A DNA stretch of 64,000 nucleotides from Xylanimonas cellulosilytica DSM 15894 (GCF_000024965.1 NC_013530.1:2914001-2978000); one strand, 5' to 3'. Positions 50,701 through 59,832 are shown, numbered from the stretch's first letter. A program made the numbers and translations. The notes: generated by a model not told the origin, from the sequence alone.

Positions 50701-51774
50701 CGTGATGACGACGTCGTCGACCAGCAGCGTTCCCTCGACGGCGGCGTTGAGCCGCACGATCGGGTTGGTGAAGCCCACGACCTTGAACGTGCCGCCGATC
50801 GTCGTCCACTCGCTGTCCGTGACGGCGGTGTTGCCGATCCACGACCAGCCGGCGCTGCCGCCGTCGGAGCTCACGAAGCGGACGTCGCCCGTGGTGCCCT
50901 CGGCCCAGCGCACGCGGGCGCTGATCGTGTACTCGACGTCGTTCTGGATGACGCCGGGCGGGGTCTCCAGGCCCTGCCAGTCGGCCGTCTGGGCGAACGA
51001 CAGCACGGTGTTGTCCGCGTCGTCGGGGTCGCCGACGAACTCCGGCGTGATGCCCGCCTGCGCCCAGGTGACGCCCTGCGCGTCAGTGAGCGAGCCGGTC
51101 GAGAAGTCGTGCGAGGCGACGGTCGTTACGCCGGGCTCGGCCGGTCCTTCCGTCGTGACGAGGATGTCGTCGACGAGCACCTCGTACGCGCCGCCGTCCG
51201 TGAGGTCCGCGGTGCCGAGGTAGGCCTGGAACTCGGCCGGGTCGCCGTCGGCGGGGGCGGTCCACGAGCCGGAGACCGTGGTCCACTCCGCGTTCGTGAT
51301 GGTCGTGTTGCCGATCCACGAGTACGCGGGCTTGGCCACGAACCGGATGCCGGCAGACTCGGTGACGTCGGCGCCCAGGCGCGCGCGCATCGAGAAGTCA
51401 TAGGTGACGCCCGGCTCGAAGATACCGGTGGGCGACTGGATGCCCTCGTAGTCGGCGGCACGGGTGATCGACAGCACCTTGCCGTCGTCTGCACCGTCGG
51501 GGCTGTCGACGACGGCGAGCGTGGCGGCACCGGACGGAGTCCAGTCGCCCGTGGTGCCGTCCTCGAAGTCGACGGCGGTGACGGTGGTCGGGGCAGCCGA
51601 GGTGGCCGGAGACGCGGCGATCACGCCGCCCGCCACCACGCCACCGACTGCCACCGCGGCGGCGGCCACGGAGGCGACCGTCTGCCGCCAGCCGCGCGGG
51701 CCGGTGGCCCTCGCCCGGGCAGGGGATCCCCCACCTCTTGCACGCCGATTCTTCGGCGCCAGCATGGATTCCAT
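47779..51774 (-). CDS. Secreted multi-domain GH10 endo-1,4-beta-xylanase (1)
   Basis: The 1331-residue protein has a long signal peptide with a twin-arginine-free basic start, followed by three CBM4/9-type beta-sandwich modules (about 45–175, 180–330, 345–505). A GH10 catalytic barrel follows (about 520–870; acid/base Glu679 in 'DVVNEV', nucleophile Glu797 in 'VTELDV'), then a linker domain, a CBM9-like module (about 1010–1195) and two CBM5/12-type repeats ('YDAWDASRVYLAGDRV', 'RAWTNSWVFDNGDVV'). It cuts xylan outside the cell. ATG 51774 is chosen because AAGGAG lies eight bases upstream; the ATG at 51780 is too close. Confidence 0.9.
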   Translation of the reverse strand: MESMLAPKNRRARGGGSPARARATGPRGWRQTVASVAAAAVAVGGVVAGGVIAASPATSAAPTTVTAVDFEDGTTGDWTPSGAATLAVVDSPDGADDGKVLSITRAADYEGIQSPTGIFEPGVTYDFSMRARLGADVTESAGIRFVAKPAYSWIGNTTITNAEWTTVSGSWTAPADGDPAEFQAYLGTADLTDGGAYEVLVDDILVTTEGPAEPGVTTVASHDFSTGSLTDAQGVTWAQAGITPEFVGDPDDADNTVLSFAQTADWQGLETPPGVIQNDVEYTISARVRWAEGTTGDVRFVSSDGGSAGWSWIGNTAVTDSEWTTIGGTFKVVGFTNPIVRLNAAVEGTLLVDDVVITTPSTTPDGPTPGTVVIDTDFEDQTTQGWTPRQPDDTTPTLAVVEGGANDTAHAAQVSDRDSDGDGLQFDVAAAGVGGATLEFEAWVRFAEGQPTGELTLSARTVKDGSASFSNLSAITGVRNDGWVKVGGQFAMPTYETEAEIYFEAKYNSGNVSPFLVDEVRVWVPEPPVVDTSLPPLKDTIDIPGTGVAIDSRETTGNASELLLHHFNQITPENHMKVEAWYDAEQNFRIHPEAVTLLDFAAANDLRLYGHVLLWHSQTPAWFFQREDGTDLTTSEADKQFLRDRLRTHIDDVAKAITDNSGLFGSDTNPMVGIDVVNEVVSDANEAGDGLRRSPWYNLLGEEFISLAFEYADEAFNHTYAAEGSDRPVTLFINDYNTEQSGKQDRYFALVQRLLAAGVPVDGVGHQFHASISTPISSLDAALARFADLPVVQAVTELDVTIGTPVTQANLIKQGHWYAEAFDVFRAHAEDLFGVTVWGLTDNRSWRAAQAPVLFDAGLQAKEAYFGAAGLEVSPLLTAANVFGGDVALDESAGDDAAWRNLPAEPLTGSAGSFVPRWTPEHLTLLVSVASDASDAVEVELDGTVVSIAKDGTVSGGAEGLVIDDEGDGWRAVLQVPLSGVAEGDSAQLDVRVSAAGTAVGAWNSPGSTGTLTFLEELSTVDVVEAAEAPVVDGVIDAAWADANVVTTAKTVEGAADGATAEVRTLWAGEDTLYVLAEVTDAVVDVSSPDPWNQDSLELFLDLGNTKSGNYGPNDAQMRISAQNATSFGTGDAATQAARLTSATTLTDTGYVVELAVVLRGQSGGQDDVPFGGADTFQGLDFQVNDGRNGSRYAVHTWAEPTGTGYQSTARWGVGHLVEAAAPEVPEYDAWDASRVYLAGDRVVVDGRVFEAQWWTQNQSPVTSGPWGSWMELGAVVGTFDGEPVRAWTNSWVFDNGDVVAHDGDVWRARWWTRNQPPGDVYGPWERIGSL

Positions 51775-51872
51775 CCTCATCGCTCCTTCGCGACCTCGTG
51801 CCCAGGCGCGGCGTCGCACCTGGCGAGGCCGACACTAGAGGCGGCGAGGGGTTAAAGGCAACGGCTGAACGA

Positions 51873-51892
51873 ATCGAAACCGGATCGAAACC
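51873..51892 (-). promoter_or_regulatory. Direct repeat and promoter region of xylanase 1
   Basis: ATCGAAACC occurs twice, at 51873–51881 and 51884–51892, one helical turn apart. On the minus strand TTGCCT, an 18-bp spacer and TAGTGT follow, giving a plausible promoter. Confidence 0.4.
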
Positions 51893-51904
51893 TCGCCGCG
51901 ACGA

Positions 51905-51944
51905 GGATCGGGGGGCCCTGGCCGCGGCCAGGGCCCCCCGATCC
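51905..51944 (-). terminator. Terminator of the second xylanase gene
   Basis: A near-continuous palindrome with 19-bp perfect arms (starting GGATCGGGGGGCCCTGGCC) and a 2-bp centre lies 15 bp past the stop of the second xylanase gene. Confidence 0.82.
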
Positions 51945-51958
51945 TGCACCCCGGCGTG

Positions 51959-54900
51959 CTAGAGGCGCACCCAGGGGCCGTGCGGGTCGCCCGGGGCCTG
52001 GTTGCGGGTCCACCAGCGGGCCCGCCAGACGTCGCCGTCGTGCGCGACGACGTCACCGTCGTCGAACACCCACGAGTCGGTCCACGCGCGGACGGGCTCG
52101 CCGTCGAGCACGGTCACGACCGCGCCCAGCTCCATCCACGAACCCCACGGGCCGGAGGTGTCCGGGGACTGGCCCTGCGTCCACCACTGCGCCTCGAACA
52201 CGCGGCCGTCGACGACGACCCGGTCACCCGCGAGGTAGACGCGCGAGGCGTCCCAGGCGTCGTAGGACGGGACCTCGGGCTCCGTCTCCAACGTGTCGAC
52301 GAGCCGCGCGACGCCCCAGCGGTAGGTGGACTGCCAGCCGAGGCCGGTCGGGTCCGCCCACGAGGCGTGGGAGACGCGGTCGCCGCCGCGGGCGTCGTTG
52401 ACCTGGACGTCGAACCCGAAGACCGCACCCTCGCCGCCGAACGCGGTGTTCCACTGGCCCTGGAGGTGACCGGTGTCGGTGCGCAGGTCGATGGAGGCCT
52501 CGACCACCCAGCCGGTGTCGGTCAGGGCGACCTCGGCGTTCAGACGCTGCGCGTGGATCGCCGCGTTCGCCGAGCTGAAGGTCAGCTCGCCGTCGGCGCT
52601 GATCCGGAACTGCGCGTCGTACAGGCCCACGTAGCTCGTGTCACGGCTGTTCAGCAGCGAGAGGAAGAACTCGATGCTGTCCCGGGTGTGCGGGGCCGCC
52701 GCGTCCGGGTTGGAGGTGTCTACCACCTCGTCGGTGATCTCCGCGAACAGGTAGATCCGGTCGAACTCCTCGCCGTCGTACCACAGGGTGCGGACGTCGG
52801 CGGTGGCGTGCTCGTCCGTGCCCGACAGGCGGTTGCCCGTGGTGATCGCCGGGGCCGTGGCCCAGACGTCGTCGAGGACGCCGTCGAGCAGCGGGGCGGT
52901 CTCGGTGCGGGCAATCTCGACGACCGACAGGTCCTCGCGGAAGGTGACCACGCCGTTCCAGTAGCCGTGCTCGAGCGGCGACTGCTCCGACCCGTGGATG
53001 GAGGCAACGCGCAGCGACGCGTGGTCGTCCTCGGCGACGTCGTGCGGGATCCGCACGAGGAAGCGGTCGCCGTCGACGAGCGCCTCGATGCCGTGATCGC
53101 CGTCCGTGACGACCGAGCCGTCGCGCAGGACCACCAGCTCCAGCTCGCCGTAGGTGATCCGCAGCCGCGAGGGCACGGTGGCGTGCGTCGACGGGCCGAT
53201 CTCCGCGAGGACCGTCAGGTGCTCCGGCGTCCAGCGGGTGGTGAAGCCCCGGTCGGCGGTGCCGAGGGCCTGCGGGTTGAGGTGCGTCCAGTACGGCGCG
53301 GCGAACGTCGCGGCGTCGAACGGGACGTCCGCACCGAACACGTCGGCGGCCTCGACGAGGACGGGCAGGGCCCACTCGATCGGGCGGCCGGCAGCCTCCT
53401 CGGCAGCGGCGATCAGCTCCGGGGTCAGGCCCCCGTAGATCGAGCCGAAGAACGCCGGCTTGGCCGTCAGGTCGTCGTTGAAGAGCAGCGGAGCCTGGGC
53501 GGCACGCCACGAACGACCGTCGGTCAGGCCCCAGATGGTGACGTTGTCGATGTCACCGTGTGCGGCCTGGTGGGCGCGGATGATGTCGAAGGCCTCGCGG
53601 TAGTAGTGCCCCTGACGCAGCAGGTTCCGCTCGGTCGCCTCCCCACCGGGGATGGTGACGTCGACCTCCGTGATCGCCTGCAGCAGCGGCCGGCTCTGGT
53701 GGATGTGCCCGTTGTCGAACGCGAACAGGTTCAGGGCGTCCGCGAGACCGGAGACCGGCCACTCGAGACCGGCGTGGAACTGGTGGCCCACCCCGTCGAT
53801 CGGCGCATCGTTCTCGAGCAGCTCGTTGACCAGCTCGAAGAGCACCCAGCGCTTGGTGTTCTCGTTGAGGACGCCCAGCCCGCGCTCGGTGTTGTAGTCG
53901 TTGATCCACAGCGTGATGCGGTTCGGGTGCCCGTGCGGGACAGGGGCGTCCGCGTCCTGCGAGTCCACGTGGAACTCGCCGTTGAAGATCGCGTCCGCGT
54001 GGCGGAACGCCATGTCGACGAAGTCGCGGCCGAAGATCCGGAACCACGGCGACGCCTCACGCATGCCGGACGCCACCGCCGGGTTGCCGGCCACGACCTC
54101 GTTGACGACCTCCCACGAGTTCATCGGGTTGCCGTCCGTGCCGAACAGGCCGTAGTCACGCGTGATGTCCTCGGCGATCAGGCGGAAGAACTCGACCGTG
54201 CGAGCCTCCATGAACGCCCGGTCGGCCGGGTTGTTCTGCAGGTCGCGACCGTCCTGCTGGAAGAACCAGCTCGGGGTCTGCGAGTGCCACACCAGCACGT
54301 GGCCGAAGAGCGTCAGGTCGTTCGCGACGGCGAAGTCGAGCATCGCGGTCGCCTCGGGGTGACGACGGAAGGTGTCCATCGACGACCCGGCGAACCAGGA
54401 TTCGGGCTTCATGTGGTTCTCGCCCACGATGTGGTTGAAGTGGTGCGTGACCAGCTCCGCGTGCGAACCCGACAGCTCGCGCGAGTCCACGGCGACGCCG
54501 ACGGCGTCGATGTCGAGGGTCTCCTGCAAGCCCGGCAGGTACCGCTGCCACTCGAGCGGGGCGGGCTCGACGATGCGGATGTTGTCGACCTCGAAGGCAG
54601 TCGTGTCGCCGGCCGCACCCGACTGCCACGGCGTCTCGAGGTAGAGGTTCGCCACGGTGGTGAAGGCGGGCATCATGAACTCGCCGCCCACACGTGTCCA
54701 GTCGTTGCCGACCTGCATGTTCTGCACGAGGTTGGTGAACGTCGAGGCGCCCGTCTGCGAGGACAGGGTGATCGCACCCGAGCCGTCCGCGTGGTCGACG
54801 AAGCGGATGTCGGCCTCGAACTGCAGGCGCGTCATCGGGGCCAGCAGGTCGACGACGTCGAGCATGGGGCCGTCGCCCTGGGTGCCGCGGCCGTCGACCC

Positions 54901-55687
54901 GCAGGGCGTGGCCGGAGCCGTCGGCGCCCGGCGAGACGACCTCGAGGGTCGGGCCCTGGCCCGAGGCGTCGCGGGCGAACCAGCCGCCCGGCGCTCCGTC
55001 CTCGAAGTCGAAGAACAGGTCCTCGAACTCGAAGTCCTCGTCGACCTGCGGGGCGGCCTCGAGGCGCCACAGCTCGACGTTGTCGAGGTAGTACGTCGAG
55101 CCGGCCGCGGCGCCGCCGCCGCCGAGCTGGACCATGATCGCGTCGACGGTGCCGCCGGCGCGGAACTCGCCGGAGACGATCGGCGTCCACGCGTCGGCCG
55201 CGACGTCCGCGCCGCCGGCGTAACCGAAGCCACCCATGCTGCGGAACTCGAGGCGGGCGTCGGGGGCGTCGGCGCTGACCCGGGCGTCGGTGCGCAGCTC
55301 GTAGAGCGCGCCCGCCTCGGTGAACCCGGCGCCGAAGACGGGGGCACGCCAGTCGTCCGCACCGCGGGCGACCTGCAGGACGTACCCGTCACCGTCGAGG
55401 TTCGGGACGCGGCTGAGCTCGACCCCGCCGTTGGCGTCGACCGTCGCCAGGTCGGCGGCGGTCTCGAACGTCCACGTGTGGACGAGCTCGGCGGGCGCGG
55501 CCGGGTCCTCGGCCGTGCCGACGACGGTCGGCTCGTACGCCGGCTCGACGGGCGCTGCGACGGCGGAACCCGCCGTCGTCAGCAGGCCCCCGGCCAGCAG
55601 GACGCCGGCGGTCCCGGCCGCGGTGACCCGCTGCCAGGTCTTGGTCCGTGCTCTGCGGGGGTTCCCCGGCCTGAGCAGTTGATGCAT
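51959..55687 (-). CDS. Secreted multi-domain GH10 endo-1,4-beta-xylanase (2)
   Basis: The 1242-residue protein has a signal peptide (about 1–46, ending AVAAP), two CBM4/9-type modules (about 65–215 and 235–385), a GH10 barrel (about 395–770; acid/base Glu530 in 'EVVNEV', nucleophile Glu674 in 'ITEVDV'), a linker domain, a CBM9-like module (about 925–1110) and two CBM5/12-type repeats. The layout mirrors xylanase 1 minus one N-terminal module, so the genes are paralogues. The tail DNA is nearly identical to that of xylanase 1. ATG 55687 has AAGGGG upstream; an adjacent GTG at 55690 is possible. Confidence 0.9.
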   Translation of the reverse strand: MHQLLRPGNPRRARTKTWQRVTAAGTAGVLLAGGLLTTAGSAVAAPVEPAYEPTVVGTAEDPAAPAELVHTWTFETAADLATVDANGGVELSRVPNLDGDGYVLQVARGADDWRAPVFGAGFTEAGALYELRTDARVSADAPDARLEFRSMGGFGYAGGADVAADAWTPIVSGEFRAGGTVDAIMVQLGGGGAAAGSTYYLDNVELWRLEAAPQVDEDFEFEDLFFDFEDGAPGGWFARDASGQGPTLEVVSPGADGSGHALRVDGRGTQGDGPMLDVVDLLAPMTRLQFEADIRFVDHADGSGAITLSSQTGASTFTNLVQNMQVGNDWTRVGGEFMMPAFTTVANLYLETPWQSGAAGDTTAFEVDNIRIVEPAPLEWQRYLPGLQETLDIDAVGVAVDSRELSGSHAELVTHHFNHIVGENHMKPESWFAGSSMDTFRRHPEATAMLDFAVANDLTLFGHVLVWHSQTPSWFFQQDGRDLQNNPADRAFMEARTVEFFRLIAEDITRDYGLFGTDGNPMNSWEVVNEVVAGNPAVASGMREASPWFRIFGRDFVDMAFRHADAIFNGEFHVDSQDADAPVPHGHPNRITLWINDYNTERGLGVLNENTKRWVLFELVNELLENDAPIDGVGHQFHAGLEWPVSGLADALNLFAFDNGHIHQSRPLLQAITEVDVTIPGGEATERNLLRQGHYYREAFDIIRAHQAAHGDIDNVTIWGLTDGRSWRAAQAPLLFNDDLTAKPAFFGSIYGGLTPELIAAAEEAAGRPIEWALPVLVEAADVFGADVPFDAATFAAPYWTHLNPQALGTADRGFTTRWTPEHLTVLAEIGPSTHATVPSRLRITYGELELVVLRDGSVVTDGDHGIEALVDGDRFLVRIPHDVAEDDHASLRVASIHGSEQSPLEHGYWNGVVTFREDLSVVEIARTETAPLLDGVLDDVWATAPAITTGNRLSGTDEHATADVRTLWYDGEEFDRIYLFAEITDEVVDTSNPDAAAPHTRDSIEFFLSLLNSRDTSYVGLYDAQFRISADGELTFSSANAAIHAQRLNAEVALTDTGWVVEASIDLRTDTGHLQGQWNTAFGGEGAVFGFDVQVNDARGGDRVSHASWADPTGLGWQSTYRWGVARLVDTLETEPEVPSYDAWDASRVYLAGDRVVVDGRVFEAQWWTQGQSPDTSGPWGSWMELGAVVTVLDGEPVRAWTDSWVFDDGDVVAHDGDVWRARWWTRNQAPGDPHGPWVRL

Positions 55688-55761
55688 CACTTCGCCCCTT
55701 CGCGATCTCGCTGGCCACGGTGCTGTGGCCCCGCGACAACGCTAGAAGTTAGGCAAAGAGT

Positions 55762-55774
55762 CGTAAAAGTTTCG
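55762..55774 (-). promoter_or_regulatory. CGAAAC-TTTTACG dyad upstream of xylanase 2
   Basis: On the minus strand CGAAACTTTTACG overlaps the -35 of a likely promoter (TTTACG, 17 bp, TAGCGT). It is an imperfect form of the CGAAANTTTCG xylan operator and resembles the dyad before the LacI gene. Confidence 0.4.
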
Positions 55775-55830
55775 GCGCGCGAACGGTCCCTCTCCTGTCC
55801 GCCTCCGACCTCCGCGGGGCCCAGCAGGGC

Positions 55831-58800
55831 TCAGCGGGTGCCGACCGCGGCCGCGGCCGAGACCTCGCCGCGGATGACGGCGTCGACGAGCTGGCGGGCC
55901 CAGGTGAGGACCTCGGCTCCGCGCAGGGGTCGGCCGCCGATGCGCGCCGTCGTCGGGAAGGGGACCAGGAACGCGCGGATCGCGGGCTTGAGGATGACGC
56001 CGGGGTAGAGCCGCTTGAGGCGCAGCTGCGCCGACTCGGCCAGGTCCACCGGGGCGAACCGCACGTACTTGCCCTGCGCGGTGACGTCCGAGAGCCCTGC
56101 CGCGCGGGCATGGTTGCGGAAGTCGGCCACGTCGAACAGCGCGGAGGCGACGTCGGGCAGCGGGCCATACCGGTCGACCAGCTCGGCACGGACCTCCGCG
56201 AGCGCCGCCGCGTCCGTGGCCGCGGCGATCTTCTTGTACGCCTCGAGCCGGAGCCGCTCGGTGGCGATGTAGGACTCGGGCAGGTGGGCGTCGACGGGCA
56301 GCTCGATGGTGACCTCGGGCTGCTCCTCCGGGGCGTCGCCGCGGAAGTTCTGCACGGCTTCCCCCACCATGCGCACGTACAGGTCGAACCCGACGCCCTG
56401 GATGTGGCCGGACTGCTCGCCGCCGAGCAGGTTGCCGGCGCCGCGGATCTCGAGGTCCTTCATGGCGATCTGCATGCCCGCGCCGAGGTCGGTGTGGGCG
56501 GCCATGGTGGCGAGCCGGTCGTGGGCCTGCTCGGTGAGCGGCTTCTCGGGCGGGTACAGGAAGTAGGCGTAGGCGCGCTCGCGGCCACGGCCGACGCGGC
56601 CGCGCAGCTGGTGCAGCTGGCTCAGGCCCAGCATGTCCGCGCGTTCCAGGATGAGCGTGTTGGCGTTGGAGATGTCCAGGCCGGTCTCGACGATGGTGGT
56701 GCACACCAGGACGTCGAGCTCCTTCTCCCAGAACCCGCGGATGACCTGGTCGAGCTGGTGCTCGCCCATCTTGCCGTGCGCGACGCCGATGCGGGCCTCG
56801 GGCACCAGCTCGGCCAGGCGCGACGCCGTCCGCTGGATCGACTCGACGCGGTTGTGGACGTAGAACACCTGGCCCTCGCGCAGGAGCTCGCGGCGGACGG
56901 CGGCGGAGATCTGCCGCTCCTCGTAGGCGCCCACGTAGGTGAGCACGGGGTGGCGTTCCTCGGGCGGGGTCGCGAGCGTGGACATCTCGCGGATGCCGGT
57001 GACGGCCATCTCGAGCGTGCGCGGGATGGGCGTCGCCGACATGGCGAGCACGTCCACGTTGGTGCGGAGCTGCTTGAGGGTCTCCTTGTGCTCGACGCCG
57101 AAGCGCTGCTCCTCGTCGATGATCACCAGGCCGAGGTCCTTGAACTGCACGGCCCCGGTGATGAGCCGGTGGGTGCCGATGACGACGTCGACGGTGCCGT
57201 CCTTGAGGCCCTTGATGGTCTCCTCGGACTCGCGCGGGTTCTGGAAGCGGCTCAGCGCCGCGACCTTCACGGGGAAGCCCTGGTAGCGCTCGGAGAAGGT
57301 CTCGAAGTGCTGCTGGACGAGCAGCGTCGTCGGGACGAGCACGGCGACCTGCTTGCCGTCCTGGATCGCCTTGAACGCGGCCCGGATCGCGATCTCGGTC
57401 TTGCCGTAGCCGACGTCGCCGCACACCAGGCGGTCCATCGGCGTCGGCTTCTCCATGTCGGCCTTGACCTCGTCGATGGTGGAGAGCTGGTCGGGCGTCT
57501 CGATGTACGCGAAGGCGTCCTCGAGCTCGCGCTGCCACGGGGTGTCGGCGCCGAACGCGTGACCCTGGGTGGCCATGCGCGCGGAGTACAGCCGGATGAG
57601 CTCGCCCGCGATCTCCTTGACGTGCTTGCGGGCCTTGGCCTTGGTGTTCTTCCAGTCGGCGCCGCCCATCTTGCTGAGCGACGGGGCCTCGCCGCCGACG
57701 TACTTGGTGACCTGGTCGAGCTGGTCCATGGGCACGAAGAGCCGGTCGCCGGGCTGCCCGCGCTTGCTGCTCGCGTACTCCAGCACCAGGTACTCGCGGG
57801 TGGCCGCGTTGGAGCCGGCCCCGAGGGTCCGCTGCACCATCTCGACGAACCTGCCGACGCCGTGCTGCTCGTGCACCACGTAGTCCCCGGCCCGCAGCTG
57901 GAGGGGGTCGACGACATTGCGGCGTCGGGACGGCAGCTTGCGCATGTCGCGTGTGCCGGTGCCCTGGCGGCCGGTGAGGTCGGACTCGGAGAACACGGCG
58001 AGCTGGAGATCTGGGGCCACGAAGCCCTTGCCCACCAGGGCGGGCAGCACCAGGACGACGCCGGGATCGGGCTGCTCGTCGAGCACCGAGACCAGGCGGG
58101 CGGGGCAGTCGGCGGCCATGAGCTGCTCGACCATGCGCTTGGCCGGGCCGTGGCCCTCGGTGGTGAGCACGAGCCGCCACTGGTCACGCTGCAGGCGGCG
58201 CACCTCTTCCAGCGCGCGCTCCAGGTCGCCGCGGTACGACTCGACCTCGCGGGCCTTGATGGTGTGCGTGGTCACGCCGTCGGTGGTGACGCCCTCGGTG
58301 GTTGAGCCTGTCGAAACCACCTGACCGGCACGCTGTGGGGTGGTTTCGACAGGCTCAACCACCGCGTCCGCGGCGTCGGGGTCCAGGCCGAACGCCGACA
58401 GCGTCCACCAGCCCAGGCCGCGGCGGGCCGCGACCGCCCGCGTGTCGGCGAAGCTCGCGAACGACGCCGAGGACAGGTCGATGGGTGCGGCACCGCCGGC
58501 CACCGCGCCCGTCCACGCCGCGGCGAGGAACTCCTCCGTCGTCGCCACCAGGTCGTGGGCCCGACGGCGCACCCGCTCCGGTTCGTCGATGACCAGGAGC
58601 GCGTCGTCGGGCACCAGGTCGAGCACCGGCACCAACTCGTCCACGAGCACGGGGGCGAGCGACTCCATGCCCTCGACGGCGACGCCCGCCGCGAGCCGGT
58701 CGAGCATCTCGACGGCGCCCGGCATCGTCTCCACGAGCGCCGCGGCGCGGGCCCGGACGCTCGCGGTGAGCAGGATCTCGCGGCACGGCGGAGCCCACAG

Positions 58801-59487
58801 GCCCTGTTGCGCGATCTCCAACGAGCGCTGGTCGGCCACGGAGAACCAGCGGATCTCGCTGACCTCGTCGCCCCAGAACTCCACACGCAGCGGGTGGTCC
58901 TCCGTGGGCGGGAACACGTCCAGGATGCCGCCGCGCACCGCGAACTCGCCGCGCCGCTCCACCATGTCCACGCGCGAGTAGGCGGCCGCGACGAGGCGCT
59001 CCGCGACGTCGGTGAGGTCCGCGACGTCGCCGTCGTGCAGAGCGACCGGCTCCAGCTCGCCCAGCCCCGAGACCACCGGCTGCAGCAGGGCGCGCGCCGG
59101 CATCACCAGGACCCGGATCGGCCCCGCCGGACCAGTCTCCGGCACGGGGTGCGCCAGCCGCCGGAACACCGCGATGCGCCGCGCGACCGTGTCCGCACGC
59201 GGCGAGAGCCGCTCGTGCGGGAGGGTCTCCCACGCCGGGAGCACCGCGACCTCGTCGGCCTGCTCGTCCGGCAGGTACGCCCGCACGGACGCGGCCAGCT
59301 CGTCGGCCTGCCGCCCCGTCGCCGTGACGACCACGACCGGGCGCTGCTTCGCCGCCTCGACCAGCAGCGGTGCGCGCACCCCCTGCGGCCCGACGACGTC
59401 GACGAACCCGCGGGTGCGCACATCCTCGAGGGCGGCGGCGGCGCCCGGGTCGGCGAGGAGGGCGGGTACGAGGCCAGTGAGGTTCAC
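55831..59487 (-). CDS. mfd: Transcription-repair coupling factor with an in-frame repeat insertion
   Basis: The 1218-residue protein releases stalled RNA polymerase and recruits UvrA to damaged DNA. A UvrB-like N-terminal region, the RNA-polymerase-interaction domain ('AGDYVVHEQHGVGRF'), and a RecG-like translocase are visible: Walker A GDVGYGKTE, DEEQ box 'IIDEEQRFG' and 'LQRLxGRVGRG'-type motif VI ('QLRGRVGRGRERAY'). The GTG at 59487 has GGAG eight bases upstream. Residues ~376–398 (VVEPVETTP ... VVSTGSTT) derive from two copies of the dispersed repeat, placed before the polymerase-interaction domain. Confidence 0.95.
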   Translation of the reverse strand: MNLTGLVPALLADPGAAAALEDVRTRGFVDVVGPQGVRAPLLVEAAKQRPVVVVTATGRQADELAASVRAYLPDEQADEVAVLPAWETLPHERLSPRADTVARRIAVFRRLAHPVPETGPAGPIRVLVMPARALLQPVVSGLGELEPVALHDGDVADLTDVAERLVAAAYSRVDMVERRGEFAVRGGILDVFPPTEDHPLRVEFWGDEVSEIRWFSVADQRSLEIAQQGLWAPPCREILLTASVRARAAALVETMPGAVEMLDRLAAGVAVEGMESLAPVLVDELVPVLDLVPDDALLVIDEPERVRRRAHDLVATTEEFLAAAWTGAVAGGAAPIDLSSASFASFADTRAVAARRGLGWWTLSAFGLDPDAADAVVEPVETTPQRAGQVVSTGSTTEGVTTDGVTTHTIKAREVESYRGDLERALEEVRRLQRDQWRLVLTTEGHGPAKRMVEQLMAADCPARLVSVLDEQPDPGVVLVLPALVGKGFVAPDLQLAVFSESDLTGRQGTGTRDMRKLPSRRRNVVDPLQLRAGDYVVHEQHGVGRFVEMVQRTLGAGSNAATREYLVLEYASSKRGQPGDRLFVPMDQLDQVTKYVGGEAPSLSKMGGADWKNTKAKARKHVKEIAGELIRLYSARMATQGHAFGADTPWQRELEDAFAYIETPDQLSTIDEVKADMEKPTPMDRLVCGDVGYGKTEIAIRAAFKAIQDGKQVAVLVPTTLLVQQHFETFSERYQGFPVKVAALSRFQNPRESEETIKGLKDGTVDVVIGTHRLITGAVQFKDLGLVIIDEEQRFGVEHKETLKQLRTNVDVLAMSATPIPRTLEMAVTGIREMSTLATPPEERHPVLTYVGAYEERQISAAVRRELLREGQVFYVHNRVESIQRTASRLAELVPEARIGVAHGKMGEHQLDQVIRGFWEKELDVLVCTTIVETGLDISNANTLILERADMLGLSQLHQLRGRVGRGRERAYAYFLYPPEKPLTEQAHDRLATMAAHTDLGAGMQIAMKDLEIRGAGNLLGGEQSGHIQGVGFDLYVRMVGEAVQNFRGDAPEEQPEVTIELPVDAHLPESYIATERLRLEAYKKIAAATDAAALAEVRAELVDRYGPLPDVASALFDVADFRNHARAAGLSDVTAQGKYVRFAPVDLAESAQLRLKRLYPGVILKPAIRAFLVPFPTTARIGGRPLRGAEVLTWARQLVDAVIRGEVSAAAAVGTR
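58297..58363. repeat. Two dispersed repeats inside mfd
   Basis: A forward copy (58297–58321) and a reverse copy (58339–58363) face each other within the coding region, 17 bp apart. Both keep the mfd frame open. Confidence 0.9.
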
Positions 59488-59821
59488 GAGTGACGCTCCG
59501 GGGTGTTCAGCCAGATCGGTGGTGGGGCGCTCGCAGCGGTCGAGTGCGCGGCGGTCGAGCCGCCCCCGAAGGTCGAGCCACCCCCGAAGGTCGAGCCGCC
59601 ACCCGGTGGTTGAGCCTGTCGAAACCACCCCACCGTCATCGTGCGGGCACACGACGACGGGCCCGGATCTCCGCAAGGCGGGGTGTCCGGGCTGTGGGAC
59701 CAGGGTACGCGGCGAGGGCTGCGCGGGGTGGTTTCGACAGGCTCAACCCAGGGGTTTCGACAGGCTCAACCACCGGGACGGGGTGGGGTGGTTTCGACAG
59801 GCTCAACCACCGGGGGGCGGC
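59488..59821. other. Gap of 334 bp between mfd and the next gene, mostly repeats
   Basis: No gene is visible. The mfd promoter must lie in the first part. Short GGTCGAGCC half-units occur near 59536–59596, and the second half is filled by the repeat cluster listed separately. Confidence 0.6.
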
Positions 59822-59832
59822 TCAACCACCGG
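59605..59832. repeat. Cluster of dispersed palindromic repeats upstream of mfd
   Basis: A forward copy lies at 59605–59629. Reverse copies lie at 59727–59749 (short by a few bases), 59751–59774 and 59787–59811. A half-copy at 59817–59832 overlaps the end of the next gene and gives it its stop codon. Confidence 0.88.

Noticed and set aside
47596-51855. Very long open frame on the plus strand opposite xylanase 1
   Set aside because: Its translation is a run of Arg/Val/Gly/Asp without domains, typical of the antisense frame of a GC-rich gene. The minus strand gives a clear xylanase.
51956-56008. 1350-codon open frame opposite xylanase 2
   Set aside because: The same shadow effect; no start signals or recognisable domains.
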